Assembly (NCBI GenBank): GCA_946406115.1
Contig: OX291547.1
Span: 4,593,001 to 4,657,000, forward strand
Direction: 5' to 3'
Origin: Apoda limacodes
Taxonomy: Eukaryota > Arthropoda > Insecta > Lepidoptera > Limacodidae
DNA: 64,000 nucleotides
In this document: one piece after another, positions 43,150-55,018 of the stretch
Layout of the letters: each line of letters starts with the position of its first letter
How positions within the stretch are numbered: position 1 is the stretch's first letter
The notes under the pieces: generated by a model
Databases searched by the model: none
The model's input: the letters and a program-made list of their open reading frames with translations, nothing else
What the model was told of the DNA's origin: nothing
Made by a program: the position numbers and the translations under genes

Positions 43150-43485
43150 TGCAATCAGAAAGCGGTAAGTTTGCAGCCTTAGCGTTTCGCGAGAACCATT
43201 TAGGTTCTAAGGTGTGAGGATAAATTCCCTGAAAATGGCGAGCGGTGCGATGGTAGAAAGTAGCCGTAGGCGTCATTTTGAACGATTCCTCAGAACACGT
43301 CCCATTATACAAGCGATAGAACATACACAAGGAGGCAAAGTCTCTCCTCGGACTTAAGGGTTTGACACGCCTCGTGAGCTTGGGATCCCCGACGATTCTC
43401 TTGAACCGAGTCAAAAAGGTCGAGCTAGTTTCCGCGTGCAGTCGCCCAGAGATCGCAGCAGTACTACATATCGCCACTTGTAAAT
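43150..43485 (-). mobile_element. LINE RT C-terminal fragment, antisense
   Basis: The minus-strand frame 43567-43136 contains 'PLSPRRDFASLCMFYRLYNG' and 'ATFYHRTARHFQGI', matching residues of the element at 51036-52193. It is truncated at both ends and lacks the LINE 3' end. Confidence 0.8.
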
Positions 43486-43734
43486 CGGTAGCAGAAATTT
43501 TATATTGTATACGTGCATACGATATATAATATATACTTAGGCTCATATCGTCATACGTTGTGTTCATTTAAGTGTTTGTTAATGGTGTAACTTCTAAACT
43601 TAAGGACATATTTACACAGTAGATATATTTTTTTCTCTTACAATCACAATGGTTTAAGCTATGTTAAAATAATTATATAGTATAAAAATAAGAATCACCC
43701 ATTCACTGGGGTCTTATAGTTCCGGAACACACCT

Positions 43735-44235
43735 AGTTACCATCTTTAAGAGCATTGGGAGGAATCCTTGGTGTTGGCTTCTCCAGCGATGTTCAGCTCC
43801 GAGATCATTTGGAAGACAAGGGGAAGCTGGCTTTCAAAAAACTTAAAGTGCTCAACAGAGCAAATCAGTAAGTACTACATACTAGTATTGTATTATATTA
43901 TCTGCGCCTTTGGGTAAAGCTTTCAGACTTACTTTACAAGTCGCAAGTCCGGCCCCATTTGCTGCTGCCATTTTTGGGCGTGTGAATGTAAATCACGGTC
44001 ACTACAGTGTGGTCTTAGAGGATCTTCCTCCCGCAAACACCAAGGTCGCGGAATGAGCTCGCTGCCAACGATTTCTCTAAGGAGTACAATATGGGGTTCT
44101 TCAAGATAGAAGTTATTAGATTTTTTAAGGCTGCGCGAGTGATGGCCCAAGTTTTACAAGCGTCCATAGTCTGCGGTGACCGCTTACCATCTGGCGGACC
44201 GTTAGCTTAATGCTACCTTAGTGGTATAACGCTCT
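43735..44235 (+). mobile_element. LINE 3' fragment, sense, internally deleted
   Basis: Begins with the part matching 'aagagcattgggatccttgg' of the 51020-52250 element and ends with 'taccttagtggtata'. The middle is missing and an unrelated stretch lies near 43870-43910. It lies back to back with the antisense fragment at 43150-43485. Confidence 0.75.
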
Positions 44236-44962
44236 GTAGCCTAGGCTGGATAGATTTTAGCTTGAGAGGCGTCGTTAGATTCGTCTCAATTGTGACACTA
44301 GGTACTAAAAATTAAAAAAAAACAAAATGGCGGATTGCATACGCTTTAATGTGCGGGCTGAAATGAAATTTTTTTTGAGACCCTCGAGTTGGGTATAAGA
44401 AGAAAGGCTTTAAAAGGCGAGTATGAAAATATATAGCACTTAAATCATATAATTGTCGAGCGCGAGTAAAAACATCAAAAAAAAAATGATTAAATCAATA
44501 AAACCCTTTTTTAGTTTTTAATGGTTTTTCAGTCGGGTTTTTTTAAACTGTAAACGTATTTTGCAGTGTTTATTTAATACTAGCAAGCCTGACATATGTT
44601 GTTCATGTTGTTGTTGACATGTGTTTTTAAATGATCTTTCATAATAATTCGACCACAGCGCCACCTATCGCCTCCAGGTTTTATGTTTGTTAATGGTTTT
44701 CGGCACTAAACCAAGATATATTGTGTTCTATCCAAATGGGTAATTTAGGTTCATAATTTTAGATTTTTAATAACTTGACTACAGCGCCACTTATCGTATA
44801 TTAACAAAGCTATAAACCATTGTTAATGCAAAAGAAAAAATATACATATTGTGTAAATTTGACTAATCGGTCAAGTCGTTCAGGAGTTACACTATAAACA
44901 AACACCTCCACGATTATTACGCTTAGATATGTACATGTATTATATATAACAATATATATATA
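44236..44962. other. intergenic, repeat with a duplicated motif
   Basis: 'tgactacagcgccacttatcg' near 44775 and 'cgaccacagcgccacctatcg' near 44650 are two copies of one phrase. The later part ('actaatcggtcaagtcgttcaggagttacac') is typical interspersed repeat. No gene. Confidence 0.4.
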
Positions 44963-45090
44963 TAATAGTACGTGGTTCTTCAAAACAGAAGATATTAGAT
45001 TCTTGAAGAGTCGGCAAGTCGCGAGTTATGCTGTAGGTGTTGCAAGCGGAGGACCGTTTGTTTGTTTGCCACCTTCGGGGTATCATAAAA
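44963..45090 (+). mobile_element. LINE 3'-end fragment, sense, short
   Basis: From 'gtacgtggttcttcaaaaca' to 'tttgccaccttcggggtatc', matching the last 130 bp of the 51020-52250 element with changes. Confidence 0.65.
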
Positions 45091-46039
45091 GACTATTAAC
45101 TTTATGTATGTAACGGAATACGTTTAATTCTGATATTTAACTTTATTATTTCATCGAATTTGAATAAAAAAAGTGATCCACAAAAATCATCTTTATCTCG
45201 AGATGGATACACTTTGGAGCTCCGGTGTCATAACAACTTTTGTTCACTAAAATATGTTCTATTAAACAAAAAGTCGCATTCGTATTAGCTTCCCCTCATA
45301 TCCGCGCATGTGTTGAAAAATTTTGTAACAAACGCGTGACGTAATTTTACGCTAAGCTACAACACCGTCATTAGCTAAACGCTTAGGGTGCACTCTTGCC
45401 TCGCGTGTAGTGACTTATAACAACTTGTATCTTTGTATGCATCAAAAATATCATTCATTGGATGTCTAGATACCTACAATCAGCATTAGGCATAAACAAT
45501 GCTGTGCCCACGCATGGCCGTGGCCTTAATATAGCCTTTAAAATATTTATTATAATACTAGGAATTAAAATATTGATTATAATATTAGGAAAATAGGACA
45601 TAGACACACACCTACATTTCCGTTCTTATACTCAAACTCTGATTCATCTCGCATTCGGATATAAAATATTATAATATAGTCCATATTATAGTACTTATTT
45701 AATATATTCATTCATTCATTTCTTATAGGTAGCTTTTTAAAGACAGAACTTAGGGATTATTTGTTTATAACACCTTATTGTGTGATTTCACCATTTCTGT
45801 ATTCCTGAGTAGACTCTTTAAAAAGAGAACCAGTAGGTACATTAGAAAATGCTAAAAAAGTGATACCGTGCAAAAATGTCAAATACGGCCATCGCTTTAT
45901 CAAATGTATTATTGTAATTTTTAATAAAAACAAAGCATTTACATATGAACCTCTTTAAGGTGTGACATAAAGTAGGTATTTATATGGTTCTTTCTAAATA
46001 ATTTGCAATATTGTATAAGCATTAAGCCTTGGAGATAAC
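45091..46039. other. intergenic, upstream of gene C1
   Basis: AT-rich, no gene-like frame. Contains a short 'attcattcattt' repeat near 45710. Confidence 0.35.
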
Positions 46040-46046
46040 TATATAA
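46040..46046 (+). promoter_or_regulatory. TATA box of gene C1
   Basis: TATATAA, 65 bp before the ATG, in the same heptamer form as at gene C2. Confidence 0.65.
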
Positions 46047-46104
46047 CATCCTCTTACACTAAGATTAAGCACATTCACAATAGACACTCATATTCCTTAA
46101 AGAT

Positions 46105-47310
46105 ATGGCGAAAATAATTCTTCTGTTATTTTTTTTATTAATGGATTTTATTGACTGTATTCCATATAACTATGGTAAGCATACCCCTAACCTATGCACA
46201 TAGACATTTTATTCTTCAGAATTTTAGAAGAAAATTATTTCCAAAAATTAAAATGGCCAGTTATAAAAAATCTCTTTGAAAGAATAAAATGTCGTTGGTT
46301 GTGAAAGTTAGGTTTTATTTATTTGATGTAAATTTGGCTTTTAACTACAACTTTATTAAGTTACTAATTTTCAGACTTTTTTTATTTCCTCCGTACTTGG
46401 GTTTTATTTTAGAACTTATGTTTTATTTACTTAAGTAAAGATCATTTCAGTACATAAGCTTTTTAGTTTAGCAAGATACAAAGTAGTATTGAAAAAAAGT
46501 AAAAAAATATTATACGTAACAGTTTGTCAATTTATATGTACGTTTGAAATGACCTTTTTGATGACTTGAATTAAGACCAATTTCGATGAAATATGACTTT
46601 TTTACTTTCCTCACCAACTCAGATTTCTAAAAAAAATCAAGCCAAACACGCGACTTTTATTTTATTTAGTATGTACGTGTGTTTTCTATGTAAAGTATGT
46701 ATGTATTTTCAAAAAAGAATATATATAAATATTTGTTTTAGCTGTCTGGCTGATGTTTTCTTGCTGACTTTTGGATTGCTTCTGTTGCAACGCTGCGTAG
46801 TCGGATAAGACTATTTTTTTTAACATTCTCTCATTATATTTTATGTATCTCTTAGATAATTCACTAGCTGAAAGGGATTCAGAAACCACAGGGCGATTCT
46901 TTTTCAACGGGAGACTCTGCGAGACCTTAGGATTTTGTAAAGGTACTTCTAACCAAGGAGGTTACAATGTATACCCTACAACAAACCATGGTGGAAATAT
47001 CGAAATCGGTCAGTCACAGTCAGGTGCCAGCACTGGTAGCAATGGTTACGAAAATGGGGGCAATTACCAAGGTTATGGCCAACATTGGGTATTCCCCTGG
47101 CAGACTGGAAGCAATCAGTTTGGGTATCAAAACCAAAATGGATACAATAATAGACCTGGCGGGGGTTTTGGTGCATTTTTCAATTCTGTGTGGAGTGGAA
47201 TCCAAAGGCCTTTTGCGTTTTTCTTTAGTAAGAAGCCGGGCGACGAAGAACATTTGACAGAACAGTATAATAAGCAAGACAAACGAGATAGGGGATATAA
47301 CTACTACTGA
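46105..47310 (+). CDS. gene C1: secreted Gly/Asn/Tyr-rich protein
   Basis: Exons 46105-46174 and 46856-47310; phase-1 intron of 681 bp. The 174-aa product has a strongly hydrophobic leader (MAKIILLLFFLLMDFIDC), a Cys pair (CETLGFC), then a Gly/Asn/Tyr/Gln-rich part with 'IEIGQSQSGASTGSNG'. After that come 'SVWSGIQRPFAFFF' and a charged tail ending in NYY. Gene C2 has matching landmarks in the same order ('INIGISQSQSSASAGG', 'GHQRPFGSF'). It lacks the C-terminal CxxC/SNA module of types A and B, so membership of one superfamily rests on gene structure, promoter and the QSQS patch. The in-frame ATG at 46843 lies before the splice acceptor and was rejected. Function unknown. Confidence 0.8.
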
Positions 47311-47409
47311 TGGATCTAAGGGACAATATTTTTAGGGATAAGCCGCTGTAAAAAAATATGATTTGATATGTTCCTTAATGATTGCTTAATTGCTCTGTTG
47401 GTATTAGTG
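47311..47409. other. 3' flank of gene C1
   Basis: No canonical AATAAA lies close to the stop. The first is near 47606, so the 3' end of the transcript is undetermined. Confidence 0.3.
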
Positions 47410-47535
47410 AGTGACTAATGCCTAACTGCCGAAATAAGGGGAGGGGGTTCGATCTCCGCACAAGAAAAAAATTATGTGATGAACATTTGTGACACTGTAA
47501 AAGTATTTGAATCAGTTGACTTTTACCTATAATGT
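47410..47535 (+). mobile_element. tRNA-headed SINE, sense copy
   Basis: 'gggggttcgatctccgcac' is a B-box-like element, followed by 'attatgtgatgaacatttgtg', the body seen antisense at 18120-18150. The A-box region is degraded. Confidence 0.5.
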
Positions 47536-47599
47536 GATTAGAAAATTAGATATAAGTACCTATAGTTTAGTTTCAAAAACTATTTTTTTTTACTAATTT

Positions 47600-47835
47600 A
47601 AAAATAATAAAACGGGATTAAACGCGTCGTTATTTGGCGAAATACCTTTTTCCCGAAGTTTCGGCTGGGTTACACCAGCCTTGGTCACGGGTAGACTGTC
47701 CAGCCGAAATGCCATGTTTTTTTAACATATCTAGTTCAAACTAGTCGATTTATCGACTAAAACAGTGACCGTGATTAACAAGCCATGATTAAATCAATTA
47801 AACATATCTCGAAATCGAGATGATCTCTATCCGCA
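47600..47835 (+). repeat. interspersed repeat with 'cccgaagtttcggctgg'
   Basis: Contains the phrase 'gaagtttcggctggg' with 'ccttggtcacggg', a common insect dispersed repeat, then the section shared with 17085-17190. No coding capacity. Confidence 0.55.
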
Positions 47836-50800
47836 CGAGAATAAGGCCCCTGGACGACCGACCGTTGATTGGTGTATTTTTTCAAATTTACATCTTACAA
47901 AAAAGACAATTATATAGGTAAACTTAAAACGCAAAAACACTAAATATAAAATACCATCCAAATCGTTAGAGCCGTTTCTGAGATACGAATATATAAGAAT
48001 GGCTTGTTTGAATATAACCAGAATCTCTCTCGAAAGAATATATAAGATTGTATTCTAATACTTTTAGCATGTGGTAAGGGAGATATGAGATTTTTTACTA
48101 ATAACAGTCTTAAGTATTTACTATGAAGTGTTTGTAAATACAAATAATATCTTTCTTCGTTTAATAATATTCTAAAATTGTGTTATACCCGCGTATTTTC
48201 AAACACTAAATTACTACTCACCATGCTGTGTAAATTGAATATAGTAGATTATCTAACATAAATTACCAATCTGTAAGGTAATTTATGTCTGTGTGTTTTA
48301 TTTTTTTTATAGAAACCTGAATTATTTCATAAGAAAACCACCATCGTGTAGGTACCTACCTACCTCGTAATCTTAAAGTAAATCTTAAGTATAAGTTAAA
48401 TATTTTGAAATACTGAATAATTTGTGTACTGTATGAATTATGTTATGAAATCATAAACTTCTATTTACAAAAATATTTTTTATAAAAAAATCTAAGTCAG
48501 AAAATAAATTAAGATTACAATTTTAGAATAAATGTAAGTTCCTAAACATGATATTTTATTTAACCTAGGTTTTTTTATACCACTAAGATTACCAATCGCG
48601 AGCTTTTTGTCGTCTATACAAGAAGCTAATAGCGAATTGCTATCGGCCCATCAAATAATAATTGAACTACGACTCTGTATTATGTCTATAGGATCGCATG
48701 CGTCGCCTGATTATTTATCGGCTAATACATATTATAGACATACTATGTTGGAAGTGGGAAGTTTAAAAATAAGCTAAGCATCTATCTACCAACTTTGCAG
48801 AGCATCTCAAAGTAAGCCGATTAGTGCACAAACACATAGTAATGTTAACTATAGTCCAGTTGGAGCCGACTTAGAGCGGAGTCAGTCTTCATACTGTAAT
48901 GGCTATAGGACCACATTACACATTTTTTAATTTGTCAAACTTTGCCCAGAGTTCGGTTCCCAGGCTTAGGCTAACATGTGTAAACAATCTGAGACATGCA
49001 CAAGTGTAAACCAACGCAATTAACCTTAAAAAAAAGGACAACGATTGACATGCTTACAAACGTTAAGAAGTTTTACGACCCGTCTTCTCGAAGTTTGGAT
49101 TACAATAAATATTTCTGAGACAAATGTCTCACAAAAGGGTAATTGTGGCTCCATAAGAACCAAATGTGTTAAAGTGGCCTTTTACCATAAAACCCAGCGG
49201 GGATATAACATTTCACCTCATTCAAAATTCATCTCGGATAACGCACTTAACTAGGCCCAATAAACTATACAAACACCCTTAGGCCCGAGTTCATCGAAAT
49301 TTGACGGATCGTTTAAACGTGAACTATTGCTTAAACAATCCGTTAACCTTTTTTTTCTGTTCACCAACCAAAACACATTGATTAACTACGTCAATCAGCC
49401 GTTTAACTTAACCAGGCTTGGAGAGGTCGGTTAAACACCGAACCCCACAGAACAATCGTATCTGTGGGTTGATACTTTATTTGTTTCCTATAGGGATACT
49501 TCGTTTGACATAAATTAGGTATAGGTAGGTAGTATAATTGAAAAATATAGGTAAATAATATAATAATTGATGATTTGGAAGATTTGGAAATAAGTGAGGC
49601 GGTCCGCTCGTCTAGTTTATTTATATTATGTTTTGATGAATTATACTCAACGATAAAGTTGTGACAGTAAAACTACTGTACCTATAAGTTTTGATGGTTA
49701 AAATTATAAATACTAAGTATATCAATAAATGCACTGACGTATTCCGTTAAACATTAACATTAGGTACGTTTTAGGTAATCTGTCCACTCCGCGTCGCTAT
49801 AATCACCTAGTAAAATATTAAATTTATCCATCCGCAAGCCTCGCGTCGAACATATAATATCATAGAACATTTGTTGTGGCATTAGTTCTTTTATGTTTCA
49901 CAACTCTTTAGTTATTCTCTTGCAATAAGGTAGCTCAACGATTCTTTTTTCCGTCATTGAAAGTTTAGGGCTCTTGTTTTTGGTTCCTTACTCATAAACA
50001 TTGCACAATACACAATGGCCGGGTAGATTTTTTGTAGTGAAAGTAAACAAACAATAGAATACAAAATGTCGGATATCAACATTTTAACCTAGCAAATTAA
50101 AATGTATACTTTAGTCTAAGATTCAAATGAAAAAACAGACTACTCAAAGTTATTGTATAATGTATAATACTGCCATGAAGTATGATGTGCTTTGTTAGTG
50201 GTTACCCGTACTTCTGTGCATACCTCCTCAGTTATGTCGCATGATATGGTTTACTCATTCATTTAAAAACGCTTGATTACGAAATCGATCGTCAGAAGTC
50301 CATGGTGAACAGCAAAATTCCCGCACCCCGTTTAAACAGCTGTTTCACTTTAACAAGGCGATTGCAAAACCAATGGTTAGTACTTGGTCGGTGAACTTAG
50401 GCCTAGGCTTGCAACTAATTAATAAACAAGTAAGGCCCTTCCCGTTGTATTGGTATAGCGGGTAAAAAAACCCACGACTGAGAAAATGATAGATCACTTA
50501 CGGGGACGTGCAGAATACACCCTAAATTTAGAAAAAAATAGTAATATACCCTCGTTCAGGTCAAGATTGTACGTCCCACAATTTTAAGATACCACCCCCG
50601 ATGACAGGGATTGGATATCGACTTCTCGAAGACAACTTCATGAGATTGGAGAAGTGGCTGATGATCTATCTGGAACGACTATGCTGAGATTCAGAAAATA
50701 GTTCTAGAGCAATCAACTCGTCTTTCACTAATCTAATTTTATTTTGTTATTTTGCTTATTTTAATAATTAATTGTCAATAAATCTTAGTACCTAAGTTAA

Positions 50801-51019
50801 ATTTGTATGATAGTACACTCAGTGGCGAGCGACTACGGGACTTCAGCTAAGTATTGTAGTATCACTTTAATTATTATTTGTATACCTGTCAAAATTGTGT
50901 TTGTGTGGGTCTTTTCATTAAATAGATAACTGCTTGTTTCGTCTTAAGCCCTAATAGGGTCTGTGCCACGTTATTGAAATTACTATTATAATTTCTAGTG
51001 CTAATTGAGAGAAAATTGA
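47836..51019. other. intergenic, no gene seen
   Basis: About 3.2 kb of AT-rich sequence. It includes a hairpin at 48256-48288 and many short frames without domains or exon context. 48573-48590 starts like a LINE 3' end in antisense but diverges at once. Confidence 0.4.
48256..48288. repeat. perfect 12-bp inverted repeat
   Basis: ACATAAATTACC (48256-48267) and its reverse complement (48277-48288), separated by 9 nt. A small hairpin with no nearby gene. Confidence 0.6.
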
Positions 51020-52252
51020 GAGTCAGGGGGAGGCATTGGCATGTAGCCTGGACATAGCGAAGGCGTTCGATCGGGTCTGGCACCGCGGTCTTCTATCGAA
51101 GTTGCCATCTTACGGAGTGCCCGAGGGTTTGTGCAAATGGGTGGCTAGCTTTTTGTCCGGCAGACGCATACGAACCGTAGTTGACGGTAGTTGCTCTGAT
51201 AGCATGGACATTAATGCTGGTGTCCCGCAAGGCTCTGTGCTGTCTCCTACGCTGTTTCTACTGCATATCAATGATATGTTGGACATCAACAACATACATT
51301 GCTATGCAGATGACAGTACTGGAGACGCTTTTTACACGGGTCGTGCAAACATCCCTCGTTCCGTTGTGGAGGAAAACCGCGGAGAACTTGTGTCTCAAAT
51401 CGAGACCATACTGTCCCAAGTCTCTGATTGGGGACGGCTAAACTTGGTCCGATTCAACCCTACAAAGACACAAGTGTGCGCGTTCACCGCTAAGAAAACT
51501 CCATTCACTGTAGTCCCACAATTCCAGAACACTCCCCTCTCCATCTCCAAGAGCATTGGGATCCTTGGTGTCGACATCTCCAGCGATGTTCAGTTCCGAG
51601 ATCATTTACAAGATAAGGTGAAGCTGGCGTCCAAAAAACTTGGTGTACTCAACAGAGCGAAGCAGTACTTCACGTCGGGGCAAAGGTTGTTACTTTACAA
51701 GTCGCAGGTTCGGCCCCATATGGAGTACTGCTGCCATCTCTGGGCAGGTGCACCCGGATACCAGCTTGGCCCTTTTGACTCGGTTCAACGACGGGCTGTG
51801 AGAATTGTCGACGATTCCAAACTCACTTGCGGTATCGAGCCCTTAAGTCTGAGGAGAGACTTTGCCTCACTGTGTGTGTTCTACCGCTTGTACAATGGGT
51901 TGTGTTCTGAGGAATTGTTCGAAATGATGCCCACGGCTACTTTCTACCATCGCACCGCTCGCCATCGGCAGGGAATTCATTCTCACACTTTAGAACCTAA
52001 ATGGTCGCGTACAGTGCGGTTTCAGAGAAACTTCCTCCCGCGAACGCTTAAGTTGTGGAATGAGCTCCCTGCCAAGGTTTTCTGCAAGGACTACAGTATG
52101 GAGTTCTTCAAGAAAGAAGTTATTAGATTTCTGAAGGGTCGGCAACGCGCAAGTGATACCCCTGGTGTTGCAAGCGTCCATAGGCTACGGTGACCGCTTA
52201 CCATCAGGCGGGCCGTAAGCTTGTTTGCCACCTTAGTGGTATAAAAAAAAAA
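51020..52252 (+). mobile_element. 5'-truncated non-LTR retrotransposon, best copy of its family here
   Basis: An RT frame plus a short 3' UTR ending 'gtttgccaccttagtggtata' and a run of 12 A. The short tails at 8311, 30803, 36999, 39395, 43735 and 44963 and the RT fragment at 43150 belong to this family. ORF1 and the endonuclease are missing. No target duplication was found. The family resembles Jockey-type elements; the clade is inferred. Confidence 0.85.
51027..52193 (+). CDS. LINE reverse transcriptase, N-terminally truncated
   Basis: Open from about 51027 ('GEALACSLDIAKAFDRVWH') to the stop at 52191-52193. Motif A (DIAKAFD), motif B (AGVPQGSVLSPTLF) and motif C (CYADDST, YADD) are present, then the thumb and a C-terminal part with 'VQRRAVRIVDD' and 'ATFYHRTARHRQGI'. 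About 389 codons without a stop. The endonuclease that normally precedes RT is absent, and there is no start codon of its own, so no protein is expected. The intact frame indicates a young copy. Confidence 0.87.
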   Translation, partial: GEALACSLDIAKAFDRVWHRGLLSKLPSYGVPEGLCKWVASFLSGRRIRTVVDGSCSDSMDINAGVPQGSVLSPTLFLLHINDMLDINNIHCYADDSTGDAFYTGRANIPRSVVEENRGELVSQIETILSQVSDWGRLNLVRFNPTKTQVCAFTAKKTPFTVVPQFQNTPLSISKSIGILGVDISSDVQFRDHLQDKVKLASKKLGVLNRAKQYFTSGQRLLLYKSQVRPHMEYCCHLWAGAPGYQLGPFDSVQRRAVRIVDDSKLTCGIEPLSLRRDFASLCVFYRLYNGLCSEELFEMMPTATFYHRTARHRQGIHSHTLEPKWSRTVRFQRNFLPRTLKLWNELPAKVFCKDYSMEFFKKEVIRFLKGRQRASDTPGVASVHRLR

Positions 52253-53642
52253 AACTTACTTCTAGAATAGACGATCACGAAAATTATTTAGGTCTGCAGG
52301 ACTGAACTCCGAGTACGAGCGAAGAACTTCGACGAGATTTTCATCTATTCAAATTAATTTAATACTCGAAATGTTTAGGTTAACAATTTAGTTAGTCATC
52401 CAACTAGGAACGAATACATTCTAGGTTCTTCTAGGGTCCATCACAATACACATAATGATCACATTTCTCTAATGTTTGAAATGTGCGTAACTTCAGATGG
52501 ATAAGGGCTTTTGTATTCTGACAACTTTAGAATCTCGTTAGATTCGTGGGCTAAGTAAAATTAGATAGCGAATAATAAAAACAGCAAAAAGACGAACATG
52601 ATTTTGTGCGTCGAGTGTTTCATAATAATCTTTTCCTTTGTTTAACTTCTCTGTTCTCACTATATGTTCAAATATTTTGTACTATTTGCTATATCTAAGC
52701 GCTCACCAAGTTCTTGCAAGGTTGTCTCAGCGTTAAAAGTTAAACTGTTATATTTACATTACTTAACTATTTTGAGCCAATTTCGTCTGATAATACCATC
52801 TGCCAACTTATTATAACTTTTTTAGACTCAACTATTTTACATGAAGATTAACGTTATTAACGAAAAGCAATATTTTCAAAATTAACATGTCTAAATAGAA
52901 CAGTTTCTAAAATATGTAAGGCAAAAAATCACGATATTAGGCACTGACTAACTGATCGATCATCAAAAATCTAGGGTGCTTCTAATTGAGCAAGAGCTTT
53001 GAAAACAGGCACATAGAATTTAAAATGATAATAACGAGGAAATTTTTAAATTGGTCAAGACCGAATCGGGTCATGCTGTAGAGTACCTACTAATGCTTGC
53101 CTTTTGTCATAGTATTCCGTATTACGATATTTCAAGGCGCAAGTGATCAAATATCTTCATACTATTGTAGTAACCCCATAGAGTAAATAATCACTACATT
53201 ACTAACTTGAGATAGGTAGGTTCTTACCTAAGGCAGTTAGATCGGTCCGTTCTGTTAACTTGGTATTGAGATATCTATACATGTCATTAAAAAAAACAAA
53301 AATGACACAACAATCGGTGGAATGCGTCTCGCACCGCTCTAAAACAAGCTAAATAAAATGGAGAAATAAGATGGGAAACAGACAGTAACTTCTACACTAC
53401 CCGACTGACGCGGACGTATCAGCTTTGGTTATTTACAAACATCTACTTGTCTTAAAAAAGAGTTATAAAATCAAGAACGTAAGTGTAAAAAAACAGGCCA
53501 ACTTCTTGTGATGCATTTCGTTTCATAATGTCTAAAATCAGAGAATTAGGAACCTATGTGTGCCAAATGTTTAATAGAGCCTTGCCTCTGACAAGTTTTA
53601 CTATAAGACAAATTAAAACAACGTATAGGTAAGTACGTAAAG
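52253..53642. other. intergenic, no gene seen
   Basis: AT-rich, no frame longer than about 60 codons and no repeat structure recognised. Confidence 0.4.
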
Positions 53643-53820
53643 TTAACAATAGTTTGATGAAACGATGTATATACTGAGGTAACTGACTTATTGGCAAATT
53701 CAACTTTGCAAGTGTTAATAAAATGTAATAGTTATGTAACCTTTGAAAATTTGCTAAGTTGAATCAGTGAATGAGTTTGTACGTTCAGTATATATTTCGT
53801 TGCATCAAACTATTGCTAAT
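53643..53820. mobile_element. small MITE-like inverted-repeat element
   Basis: The left arm 'aacaatagtttgatgaaacg' region (from 53645) and the right arm, inverted ('agcaatagtttgatgcaacg'), match over about 33 bp including 'tatatactga'. Weaker symmetry continues inward ('gcaaattcaactttgcaa' versus 'gattcaacttagcaaa'). Total about 178 bp, non-coding. Confidence 0.7.
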
Positions 53821-54302
53821 GATACGTATACTTTAACTTGTTGAGATAAGCAAGAAACTAGGCATAGATCACGTCACGTGTTCAAAAGATATATAGCAAA
53901 ATAAAGGCTCAAAATTATTCTTTAGAGTTGCATCTATTAAGCAACGGCAGTTCGAAACTGGTCGAAATCTTACGTCAAAAGAATCCAGAGCTAATTTAAT
54001 GTGTCAATATACTTAAGATATCGTAGACGTTAACTTATACGAGATTTAAATGGCCTGAAACAGCCTAAAACAATAGGGCGGCGGATGCTTTGGTATTGAT
54101 TGCGATAGGAGCTTCTGAAGGCCTGTGAAACACCGACACTTATGTAAGTGCTTTAGAGGCCTATTAATTCTGTCTTCATCAAAGGTGTAGCGGATCATAT
54201 CGTACCGCTACAAGAAAAGCTGACGTCACGCGTCCTACATCGCGCTATCAAAGTTTATTCGGCAGTTCAGCATATATAGAAACCGAAGCGCAAGTTAAGT
54301 GG
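53821..54302. other. intergenic, no gene seen
   Basis: Two TATA-like strings (near 53890 and 54272) are present, but no ATG with a signal-peptide exon follows either. The second is followed by the LINE insertion at 54303. Confidence 0.4.
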
Positions 54303-55007
54303 TACAGTAAGATGTCGCTAAGAAATAAGCTAACTCCTTACACGACTTGCATCCGCCCCATACTAGCATATGCTAGCGTCGTTTATGCGTTGCCTAAACG
54401 CAATCTCCACAAACTCCAGACCCTCCACAACCGCTTTCTCAGAGCGGCCTCCGGAGCCTCCTGGTACGTCTGCAATGTGGATCTACACAGAGAATTCGAG
54501 CTCCCCACGATTCCCCAATATCACAAGGACTTGGCAGTCCGCTTTTTCGAGCGTACACAAAATCACCCGAATCGATTAATTGTGCAATCTACAAAGTATC
54601 ATCCCTCCGACCGACCTCGGCACGGTCGTAAAACTATCGTTAGCCGGCATCGGCACGCACTAACGGATGACGGTTTCGCTGTCCGAATGGCGAGATTAAT
54701 CTCTACGACCTCCCCTAATAGGGCCTCCCTCCAAACACGACACCGACGTCCCCGCGTTCGTCGGCGCCCGCAAGGATACACAAGGTATCAAAGAGTGCCG
54801 GGGCGATTCTCGCCCCCACTCAATCGCCACCGCACCCGCGTATCGGGGAACTTCCCTCCTGGCGCTGACTCACCTTCGGGTTCGAGACTCACGCCCTTGA
54901 GCGTTGGGCACTATATGGGCTGAGGCTCCATCAGAGTCTCGCCCCAAAAAGCCCGGTCAAGCAGTAATGGCTGCAACAGCCAACTGCATTGACAGTTCAG
55001 AAAAAAA
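54303..55007 (+). mobile_element. 5'-truncated Jockey-like LINE with target duplication
   Basis: The 705-bp insertion ends in an A run and is flanked by AAGTTAAGTGG at 54292-54302 and 55008-55018, an exact 11-bp duplication. Its frame 54312-54923 (203 codons) is the C-terminal domain of a Jockey-type pol ('ASVVYALPKRNLHKLQTLHN', 'HRDF'-like 'DLHREFELPTI', 'RFFERTQNHPN'). GC content is far higher than the surroundings. No RT catalytic motif is retained. Confidence 0.9.
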
Positions 55008-55018
55008 AAGTTAAGTGG

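Noticed and set aside
46593..46808. 71-codon frame in the C1 intron
   Set aside because: Lies between confident splice sites and resembles no protein.
48573..48600. another LINE tail in antisense
   Set aside because: Only the first 15-20 bases resemble the tail; the rest diverges.
53889..53990. promoter of a seventh cluster gene
   Set aside because: A TATATA string is present but no ATG, signal peptide or donor follows within 100 bp.
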